This document shows positions 29,268-35,482 of a stretch of DNA of 35,482 bases, in pieces. This DNA is from RGIG1681 sp045596905 (GTDB lineage Bacteria > Bacillota > Clostridia > Christensenellales > UBA1242): NCBI GenBank assembly GCA_045596905.1, contig JAZODG010000036.1:1-35482 (forward strand), read 5' to 3'. Numbering within the stretch: position 1 is the first letter of the stretch; each line of letters opens with the position of its first letter. A program made the translations under genes and the position numbers. The notes beneath the pieces are model-generated. The model had not been told where the DNA came from. It saw only the letters and a program-made list of their open reading frames with translations, and did no database searches.

Positions 29268-30095
29268 CTAATTAATACGTTTAACAATAAGTTTGTTTGT
29301 TCTATTCTTTTTCTTTCTAGTCTTGTAACCAAGAGCTGGTTTGCCCCATGGTGTCATTGGACCAGCGTGTCCTACAGGTGCTCTACCTTCACCACCACCG
29401 TGTGGGTGATCAACAGGGTTCATAGCAGAACCACGAACGGTTGGTCTAACGCCCATATGACGTTTAACACCGGCTTTACCGATTGATGTAATTTCGTGTT
29501 CAAAGTTACCAACTTGACCGATTGTTGCACGGCACATTTCAGGAACTTTTCTCATTTCTCCTGATGGCATACGAAGTGTTGCATAGCCATTTTCAAGAGC
29601 CATAAATTGAGCAGAAATACCAGCACTTCTTGCGATTTTTCCACCTTTTCCTGGAGTAAATTCAATGTTATGAATGATTGAACCTACAGGAATTTTTGTT
29701 AATGGAAGTGTGTTTCCAACTTTGATTTCAGCGTTTTCACCACTTTCAACCATATCACCAACAGCAAGTCCGATTGGAGCTAAGATATATCTCTTTTCAC
29801 CATCAACATAGTTCAAAAGAGCGATATATGCAGATCTGTTTGGATCGTATTCGATTGAAGCAACTTTTGCTGGAATGTTGTCTTTATTTCTCTTAAAATC
29901 GATTACACGATATTTTTGACGATTTCCACCACCAATGTGACGAACAGTAATTCTACCATAAGAGTTACGACCACCAGTCTTTTTCTTTGATTCAAGTAAA
30001 GACTTTTCTGGAGTTCTTGTTGTAACTTCATCAAATGATGCAACTGATCTAAATCTTTGTCCATTGGTTGTAGGATTTGATTTTCTAATTGCCAT
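29268..30095 (-). CDS. rplB: 50S ribosomal protein L2
   Basis: 275 residues. Signatures are NSYGRITVRHIGGGNRQKYR and the peptidyl-transferase-near loop VRGSAMNPVDHPHGGGEGRA, with the conserved His. It is needed for subunit joining. Highly conserved. Confidence 0.98.
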   Translation of the reverse strand: MAIRKSNPTTNGQRFRSVASFDEVTTRTPEKSLLESKKKTGGRNSYGRITVRHIGGGNRQKYRVIDFKRNKDNIPAKVASIEYDPNRSAYIALLNYVDGEKRYILAPIGLAVGDMVESGENAEIKVGNTLPLTKIPVGSIIHNIEFTPGKGGKIARSAGISAQFMALENGYATLRMPSGEMRKVPEMCRATIGQVGNFEHEITSIGKAGVKRHMGVRPTVRGSAMNPVDHPHGGGEGRAPVGHAGPMTPWGKPALGYKTRKKKNRTNKLIVKRIN

Positions 30096-30116
30096 AATTC
30101 TTCTCCTCTCCTAATC

Positions 30117-30407
30117 TTATGACAAGCTATCGAAGAATTCGATTGACTTGCTGTCTGCAGCAAGTTGAACAACTGCTTTTTTGTAGTTGCCAGTTAAGCC
30201 TTCGTTTCTGCCTTGTCTTTTAATTTTTCCATAAACATTAAGTGTATTAACACTTTCAACTTTTACTTTGAAGATTTGTTCAACAGCTGCTTTAACTTGA
30301 GTTTTAGTAGCTTTTTTAGCAACTTCAAAATAATATTTCTTGTTAGCTATGTCAGCATAGCTCTTTTCAGATAGGATAGGTCTAATAATAATATCTTGTG
30401 CTAACAT
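30117..30407 (-). CDS. rplW: 50S ribosomal protein L23
   Basis: 96 residues. The start DIIIRPILSEKSYADIANKK and VEQIFKVKVESVNTLNVYGK are family blocks. It forms the trigger factor and SRP docking site at the exit tunnel. The ATG overlaps the rplD stop by one base. Confidence 0.96.
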   Translation of the reverse strand: MLAQDIIIRPILSEKSYADIANKKYYFEVAKKATKTQVKAAVEQIFKVKVESVNTLNVYGKIKRQGRNEGLTGNYKKAVVQLAADSKSIEFFDSLS

Positions 30408-31024
30408 TATTTGTTGCCCTCCTCGATTTTCTTAATAGCATCTTTTGTCATTACAACATAGTCAGAAACAACTAAATCATAAGTGTTTAAGATGTCAGCT
30501 GTTGTAACACTTGCAGTTGCAAGGTTTGAAAAAGCACGGATTGCATTTTCGTTAACGTTTTCAGTAACAACTGTTACTCTTCTGTTAGCTTTAAGTGCAT
30601 CTAAAACTTTAACAGCAGCTTTTGTTTTTGCATCAATTTCCATATTTTCAACAACGATGATAGCTTTTTCTTTCATCATAGCTGACAATGCAGAAACAAA
30701 TGCACCTTTTTTCATTTGAGCGTTCATTTTCTTTTCAAAGTCTCTTGGCTTTGGAGCAAATACAACGCCACCATGAACCCATTGTGGAGCACGGATAGAA
30801 CCTTGTCTAGCTCTTCCTGTACCTTTTTGTCTCCAAGGTTTTCTACCACCACCAGCAACTTCGCTTCTGGTTAATGTAGATTTTGTACCTTGTCTTTGAT
30901 TTGCAAGATAAGTAACAACTGCTTGATGGATAAGGTCTTCATTATATTCAGCCCCAAACACCTTATCATTAAGAGTAACTTTACCAACTTCTTGTCCTTC
31001 TAAATTTAAAACTTTTGCTTGCAT
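30407..31024 (-). CDS. rplD: 50S ribosomal protein L4
   Basis: 205 residues. Signatures are the tunnel loop TRSEVAGGGRKPWRQKGTGR and ARQGSIRAPQWVHGGVVFAP. In E. coli L4 also represses the S10 operon by binding its leader; here a long structured leader precedes rpsJ, so a similar role is possible but unproven. Confidence 0.97.
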   Translation of the reverse strand: MQAKVLNLEGQEVGKVTLNDKVFGAEYNEDLIHQAVVTYLANQRQGTKSTLTRSEVAGGGRKPWRQKGTGRARQGSIRAPQWVHGGVVFAPKPRDFEKKMNAQMKKGAFVSALSAMMKEKAIIVVENMEIDAKTKAAVKVLDALKANRRVTVVTENVNENAIRAFSNLATASVTTADILNTYDLVVSDYVVMTKDAIKKIEEGNK

Positions 31025-31034
31025 AATTCACCTC

Positions 31035-31664
31035 TTACGCTTTAACAGCACTGCAGATTGTAACTACACTGCCTTTAGCTCCTGGAATAGCACCCTTGAT
31101 CAAAATAAGGTTTCTATCAGCATCGACTTTTGCAACTTCAAGATTTTGGATTGTAACTTTTTCGTCACCCCAGTCACCTGGCATCTTGTGGTTTTTGAAT
31201 ACTCTTGATGGTGTTGAGTTAGCACCAAGTGAACCAACTTCTCTGTGTACAGGACCTGTACCGTGAGTCATTGGGAGTCTGTGTTGATTCCATTTTTGGA
31301 TAACACCAGAGAAACCGTGACCTTTTGAGTAACCTGAAACGTCAACTTTATCGCCAACGTTAAATACGTTACATTTGATTTCTGAACCAAGTTCTAAACC
31401 TTCAGCAGAAATCTTGAATTCTTTTAAATATTTTTTTGCTGTGATGTTAGCCTTCTTAAGGTGTCCAGCAACAGCTTTTGTAAGCCTACTTTCTTTTGCA
31501 TCCATGAAAGCAAGTTGAACTGCATTATAGCCATCTACAGCTTCAGTCTTGATTTGTGATACATAGCAAGGGCCTGCTTCAACAACAGTCACAGGAATAA
31601 CTTTTCCTTCGTCAGTGAAGATCTGTGACATGCCGATCTTTTTACCAAGTATTGCATTTTTCAT
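31035..31664 (-). CDS. rplC: 50S ribosomal protein L3
   Basis: 209 residues. It starts MKNAILGKKIGMSQIFTDEG and carries the signature GHGFSGVIQKWNQHRLPMTH, then GTGPVHREVGSLGA. Its loop reaches the peptidyl transferase centre. It is one of the early assembly proteins. Confidence 0.97.
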   Translation of the reverse strand: MKNAILGKKIGMSQIFTDEGKVIPVTVVEAGPCYVSQIKTEAVDGYNAVQLAFMDAKESRLTKAVAGHLKKANITAKKYLKEFKISAEGLELGSEIKCNVFNVGDKVDVSGYSKGHGFSGVIQKWNQHRLPMTHGTGPVHREVGSLGANSTPSRVFKNHKMPGDWGDEKVTIQNLEVAKVDADRNLILIKGAIPGAKGSVVTICSAVKA

Positions 31665-31688
31665 AGTAATTTATCTCCTCCTGCGACC

Positions 31689-31997
31689 TTATAGTTTAAT
31701 TTTGATATCAACACCTGCTGGAAGTTCAATCTTCATTAAAGAATCAACTGTTTTTGCAGATGGATTGTAGATATCAATAAGTCTTTTATATGTTCTCATT
31801 TCAAATTGTTCACGAGCATCTTTATATTTGTGAACTGCACGAAGTATTGTAATAACTTCTTTTTCTGTTGGCATTGGAATTGGGCCAGAATATTTAGCGC
31901 CAGATTTCTTAACGGTCTCAATGATTCTTGCTGCACTTTGGTCAACAAGATTGTGATCGTATGCCTTTAACTTAATTCTCATTTTTTGTACTGCCAT
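31689..31997 (-). CDS. rpsJ: 30S ribosomal protein S10
   Basis: 102 residues from ATG 31995-31997, where GGAGG lies 7 nt upstream; a frame 4 codons longer starts inside the ribosome site. It starts MAVQKMRIKLKAYDHNLVDQ and carries the signature SGPIPMPTEKEVITILRAVH. First gene of the superoperon, after a leader of about 290 nt. Confidence 0.97.
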   Translation of the reverse strand: MAVQKMRIKLKAYDHNLVDQSAARIIETVKKSGAKYSGPIPMPTEKEVITILRAVHKYKDAREQFEMRTYKRLIDIYNPSAKTVDSLMKIELPAGVDIKIKL

Positions 31998-32288
31998 ATT
32001 TTCCTCCAAGTTAGATTTACCGAAATCGCCTTAACCCTGGTTACTATCAGTTTGGCTGGTTAACACGCTCCGTCGCTTGAATCAGTAGTTCAAACTATTG
32101 TCGGTCGAAGTTATCTTTCTTGGGCTAATTAAAGTAACCTCCGACTTCACCCCATTTAAGTGGTACAATTCATTATTTTTCTAGAGTTATTAAGAATAAT
32201 ATCTCAACACTTTCCTTCTAAATAGGTCATTGTTAGGTGGATCCAAATGCCCGAAAAAAGGCATAGTGGCCCACGCCCACACAGTAAC
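31998..32288 (-). promoter_or_regulatory. structured 5' leader of the S10 superoperon
   Basis: The leader (about 290 nt) runs from the predicted start near 32288 to the rpsJ ATG. It begins with a hairpin formed by GTGG-CCA-ATGCC and GGGCAT-TGG-CCAC blocks (about 32236-32275). A multi-branched domain is closed by a 7-bp helix, GGTTACT (32133-32139 on minus) with AGTAACC (32039-32045). It encloses a TTGAA/TTCAA hairpin (32077-32093). Such leaders in other bacteria bind an r-protein (L4 for S10). No match to a named family is claimed. Confidence 0.6.
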
Positions 32289-32294
32289 GGCATT

Positions 32295-32323
32295 ATTATA
32301 CTATACACCCGGCTTCGTGTCAA
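32295..32323 (-). promoter_or_regulatory. consensus promoter of the S10 superoperon
   Basis: On the minus strand, TTGACA (32318-32323), exactly 17 nt, TATAAT (32295-32300), with a G/C-rich start region that fits growth-rate control. Confidence 0.9.
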
Positions 32324-32363
32324 GGGGTTTTTTATAAAAATTTTAATTATTTTTTCATAATAA

Positions 32364-32389
32364 AAACAGGGGTTAAATTCCCCTGTTTT
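32364..32389 (-). terminator. terminator of rplI
   Basis: AAAACAGGGG / CCCCTGTTTT stem with a six-base loop and TTTATTATG on the minus strand. Confidence 0.88.
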
Positions 32390-32461
32390 CAGTATATTTA
32401 AACTAAAATTTGAGCAAAAAACAAGAACTTTCAATAAAAATTTATTTTATCAAAATTTTCA

Positions 32462-32905
32462 TTATTTTCCTTTAACATTAAGCTTCAATTTGCATGAAAC
32501 TCCTTTATAAAGTTTAAGTTCAACTTCAAAACTTCCTTCTGTCTTGATAGGTTTGTCAAGATTAACATCTTTTTTATCAACTTTATATCCAAGTTTAGCA
32601 AGTTCTTCAGAAATTTCTTTTCCTGTAATTGAACCAAAAGCCTTTCCTCTTTCACCCATTTCAATTTCAAAGTTTAATGTAACATCTTTCAATTTTTCTG
32701 CAACAGCTCTAGCACATGCTGTCTCTTCAGCAATACGCTTTGCTTCGTTTTCTTTATTTCTTGTGTTAATATTCACATTTGCTTGGTTTGCTGGAATAGC
32801 AAATCCATTTTTAAGCAAGAAATTATTAGCATAACCATCACTGACATTCACAATGTCACCCTTTCTGCCTTGTCCTTTAACATCTTTTGTTAAAATAACT
32901 TTCAT
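32462..32905 (-). CDS. rplI: 50S ribosomal protein L9
   Basis: 147 residues. The N-terminal domain has the signature GRKGDIVNVSDGYANNFLLK. A long connecting helix (about 45-75) leads to the C-terminal domain (GKAFGSITGKEISEELAKLG). L9 binds 23S near the L1 stalk and affects frame maintenance. It is a stand-alone unit here; in many bacteria it lies with rpsF/rpsR or dnaB. Confidence 0.97.
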   Translation of the reverse strand: MKVILTKDVKGQGRKGDIVNVSDGYANNFLLKNGFAIPANQANVNINTRNKENEAKRIAEETACARAVAEKLKDVTLNFEIEMGERGKAFGSITGKEISEELAKLGYKVDKKDVNLDKPIKTEGSFEVELKLYKGVSCKLKLNVKGK

Positions 32906-32928
32906 AAAAACCTCCTTATGCTACATTA

Positions 32929-32957
32929 ATTATAAGATTATACTATAATTTTGTCAA
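32929..32957 (-). promoter_or_regulatory. consensus promoter of rplI
   Basis: On the minus strand, TTGACA (32952-32957), 17-nt spacer, TATAAT (32929-32934), 24 nt before the ATG. Confidence 0.88.
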
Positions 32958-33006
32958 CCGTGTTTAATTAAAGAAATATCGCACATAATAAATAAAAGGA
33001 GAAATT

Positions 33007-33303
33007 ATGTTTGATATAAAATGCAAAAGAGTTGGTTGTCTATACAACAAAAACCAAAACTGTACAGCAAAAGAAGTGAAAGTAACAAAAGACACATCTT
33101 GCAAAACCTATAACCCATCTGATGAAAACGAAGTTGGTGCAGTCGAAAAGGTTGACCAACCACCAATCAGAAAAGATATTGCAGTTGAATGCACTGCAGA
33201 TTGTTTATTTAATCACGAAAACAAATGCGACGCAAATGGCATAACTGTTCAAACATGTGATAATGTCACTTGTCCAAACTGTTGCACATATCTTCCAAAA
33301 TAA
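33007..33303 (+). CDS. DUF1540 family Cys-rich protein
   Basis: 98 residues with two similar Cys modules: IKCKRVGCLYNKNQNCTAKE (with a later Cys in SCKTY) and VECTADCLFNHENKCDANGI (with a later CDNVTC and CCTYL). This is the DUF1540 pattern, a small putative metal-binding domain common in Clostridia and Bacilli; the function is unknown. Eleven cysteines in 98 residues suggest zinc or iron binding in the cytoplasm. AAGGAG precedes the ATG. It is divergent from rplI. Confidence 0.85.
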   Translation: MFDIKCKRVGCLYNKNQNCTAKEVKVTKDTSCKTYNPSDENEVGAVEKVDQPPIRKDIAVECTADCLFNHENKCDANGITVQTCDNVTCPNCCTYLPK

Positions 33304-33304
33304 A

Positions 33305-33324
33305 AGACGGACATCTGTCCGTCT
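33305..33324. terminator. bidirectional terminator
   Basis: AAGACGGACA / TGTCCGTCTT hairpin with TTTTTATTATT on plus and TTTTATTTT on minus. It serves the DUF1540 gene and the minus-strand small ORF. Confidence 0.88.
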
Positions 33325-33332
33325 TTTTATTA

Positions 33333-33434
33333 TTATTTATTATCTGTCTTTGGAACAATTTTAAGTAAGTCTGCTTGCAAATCATCAAAGAATAGATCAA
33401 TAACTTTTGATACTTTTTCAACTGTTAATTTCAT
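33333..33434 (-). CDS. 33-aa protein (small ORF)
   Basis: The ORF starts at ATG 33432-33434 with AGGGGG 8 nt upstream. It reads MKLTVEKVSKVIDLFFDDLQ, then ADLLKIVPKTDNK and stop. It starts 12 nt after the stop of the 348-aa gene and ends 8 nt before a terminator, so it would be the last gene of that operon. It is probably one amphipathic helix and possibly a partner of the upstream protein. Coding status rests on the ribosome site and position. Confidence 0.6.
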   Translation of the reverse strand: MKLTVEKVSKVIDLFFDDLQADLLKIVPKTDNK

Positions 33435-33446
33435 AATACGACCCCC

Positions 33447-34493
33447 TTAAACCCCTCTTTCAATATCACCAGCAGTTTCTTCTACTGCAATGGCTTCTGT
33501 TTGTGCTTCAGTTGGTGTTTTCTTTTTTCTTGGTTTTGCATTTGATTTCTTAACAATCATATCAAAATCAAGAGCTCTATCAACTGAACCAACTGCTTTT
33601 CTTTCTTTCTTTTCAATCGAAGCAAGTCTTTCAACTTCTTGAACTGCTACACGTCTCTTATCAATAATAACAGAAGCAATTGCATTAAGTTTTTCTTGGA
33701 AATATTTTTCATCAACATCAACAACTGCCATTTGGTCAAGATCTTCAACTCTTGCAAAATCTCCAAGCACAACCCTTGCCTCATCAGCTTCTCTTAAAAT
33801 CTTTTTCTTGATTTTGCTTTTTTCCACTTCTAGAACTTTAGATAAGAAAGCATCATTCAAAAACGCATTATATGGTAATTGTTCAAGATCAATTTCACCT
33901 TTTCTATACAAACCATATGCTCTGAGAATCGCGTATGAAGGAACTTCACTTGCAGGGTAACGTGGATCATCTGGACGGACCATAAATTCTAAAGGCAATA
34001 CAAGATCATATGAATAACCTTTTGCATGACCACTCATATCTTCATAAATTTCTACAACGCCATCGTCATGATAGTATCTTAATTTTTCTTCTTCAAGACG
34101 ACCCGTGCTATGCTTAATTCTAATTGATCCATCAGCCATTTTTGCAGCTGCTTTTAATTTTGGACCATATACATATGGCTCTACATAGTGATGCTCTGGG
34201 TGATATTCTTTTATAAAACCAATGCCAGAAGGTTTTTCTTTCTTGATTCCTGGAACATAATAGAAGTTTTTACCAACATCTTTTACTAAGATTTCACCAT
34301 TATCACCAGTCTTTCTTGCATCATCAAAAGGACCGATAAACAAATCCATACCTTCATAATTTTGAACGTAATATTTGCCATTTCTTTCCAAAATAGCAAT
34401 ATCTGTGTTATCGTGAATAACACCACCAAAGTCATATTTATCAACAACAGTGTATTGTTTACCCTTATAAACTCTTGTTTCTACAGATTTCAT
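33447..34493 (-). CDS. hypothetical protein, 348 aa, WG-repeat-like N-terminus
   Basis: I do not recognise a defined family. The first 90 residues (NGKYYVQNYEGMDLFIGPFD, then GEILVKDVGKNFYYVPGI) resemble WG/beta-repeat stretches. The middle is mixed (KMADGSIRIKHSTGRLEEEK, YHDDGVVEIYEDMSGHAKGY). From residue 200 it is helical and charged, and it ends in a disordered basic/acidic tail (NAKPRKKKTPTEAQTEAIAV). It has no signal peptide. AAGGAGGG precedes the ATG, and the promoter is at 34523-34551. It forms an operon with a 33-aa ORF. Confidence 0.75.
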   Translation of the reverse strand: MKSVETRVYKGKQYTVVDKYDFGGVIHDNTDIAILERNGKYYVQNYEGMDLFIGPFDDARKTGDNGEILVKDVGKNFYYVPGIKKEKPSGIGFIKEYHPEHHYVEPYVYGPKLKAAAKMADGSIRIKHSTGRLEEEKLRYYHDDGVVEIYEDMSGHAKGYSYDLVLPLEFMVRPDDPRYPASEVPSYAILRAYGLYRKGEIDLEQLPYNAFLNDAFLSKVLEVEKSKIKKKILREADEARVVLGDFARVEDLDQMAVVDVDEKYFQEKLNAIASVIIDKRRVAVQEVERLASIEKKERKAVGSVDRALDFDMIVKKSNAKPRKKKTPTEAQTEAIAVEETAGDIERGV

Positions 34494-34522
34494 TAAACTC
34501 CCTCCTTCGGTATATTACCATA

Positions 34523-34551
34523 ATTATACAATAATCAATAGAAAAATACAA
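34523..34551 (-). promoter_or_regulatory. promoter of the 348-aa gene
   Basis: On the minus strand, TTGTAT (34546-34551), 17-nt spacer, TATAAT (34523-34528), 30 nt before the ATG. Confidence 0.75.
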
Positions 34552-34578
34552 GGGTAATAATTTAAAACACAAAAAAAA

Positions 34579-34598
34579 AGAGATGCTTTCGCATCTCT
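34579..34598 (-). terminator. terminator of the rRNA operon
   Basis: AGAGATGC / GCATCTCT stem with a GAAA tetraloop followed by nine T residues on the minus strand, just after the 5S gene. Confidence 0.92.
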
Positions 34599-34607
34599 GA
34601 TTTGAAA

Positions 34608-34722
<115 letters not shown>

Positions 34723-34767
34723 AATGGTATAACAACATTTCTAAACGAAATGGTATTATTGAAGTAA

Positions 34768-34796
34768 CATAATAATTATATCACATAATTATTATG
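34768..34796. repeat. AT-rich palindrome in the 23S-5S spacer
   Basis: CATAATAATTAT / ATAATTATTATG, perfect 12-bp arms around a five-base loop. It probably forms a hairpin in the pre-rRNA and may be a processing signal. No tRNA lies in this spacer. Confidence 0.6.
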
Positions 34797-34904
34797 ATGT
34801 CAATATCATTCACACACTGGCAACTGCATATTATAGAATCAGTTATTAGCAAGCTTGTCACGTACTTCATTGAAGTAGTAATCATACTATTTCACAATTA
34901 TTGT

Positions 34905-35482
<578 letters not shown>

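Noticed and set aside
32204..32434. 76-aa ORF on the minus strand
   Set aside because: It spans the rplI terminator, the S10 promoter and the leader; no ribosome site and no conserved protein.
34723..34904. tRNA gene in the 23S-5S spacer
   Set aside because: No cloverleaf, T-arm or CCA end can be found; only AT-rich hairpins are present.

Overview
This is an AT-rich window from an anaerobic low-GC bacterium, most likely an uncultured Clostridia-like Bacillota. The evidence is the gene order of the ribosomal superoperon, strong TTGACA/TATAAT promoters with AGGAGG-type ribosome binding sites, a zinc-type S14, a one-piece tmRNA, an M-box Mg2+ riboswitch, and two enzymes typical of anaerobes (flavodiiron protein and superoxide reductase). 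I cannot assign a genus. Almost everything is on the minus strand, so the window is transcribed from right to left.

Layout from left to right. 1-1504: end of a surface polysaccharide locus (flippase, glycosyltransferase). 1634-5551: single genes (hypothetical, GNAT, flavodiiron protein, membrane-anchored protein, RpiB-like isomerase) and an unlisted 20-residue membrane peptide. 5702-7068: a tandem array of two barnase-type toxin C-terminal fragments, each followed by its own barstar-like immunity gene. The units are separated by a 236-bp repeat that carries a terminator and a promoter. 7084-8061: an alpha/beta hydrolase. 8206-13081: the trans-translation group ssrA, smpB and rnr, with two inserted genes and a 483-bp non-coding stretch full of inverted repeats. 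13181-15141: M-box riboswitch and mgtE. 15188-16097: superoxide reductase and a divergent Xre repressor/small-gene pair with visible operators.

16120-32323 is the S10-spc-alpha ribosomal superoperon, complete from rpsJ to rplQ. It includes secY, adk, map, infA, rpmJ (too short for a routine ORF search) and rpoA. It starts at a consensus promoter followed by a structured leader of about 290 nt. Several of its proteins carry unusual Lys/Ala/Glu-rich tails (L30, L24, S5, L29, L16), and L17 has insertions. To the right are rplI, a DUF1540 protein, an unknown 348-residue protein with a 33-residue downstream ORF, the 5S rRNA and the 3' end of the 23S rRNA.

How the genes fit together: the right half makes ribosomes. 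rnr, smpB and ssrA rescue stalled ribosomes and degrade the faulty mRNA. The flavodiiron protein and superoxide reductase remove O2/NO and superoxide. The toxin/immunity array looks like a store of orphan immunity genes from a polymorphic-toxin system whose complete toxin gene is not in this window. This array is the most noteworthy accessory feature.
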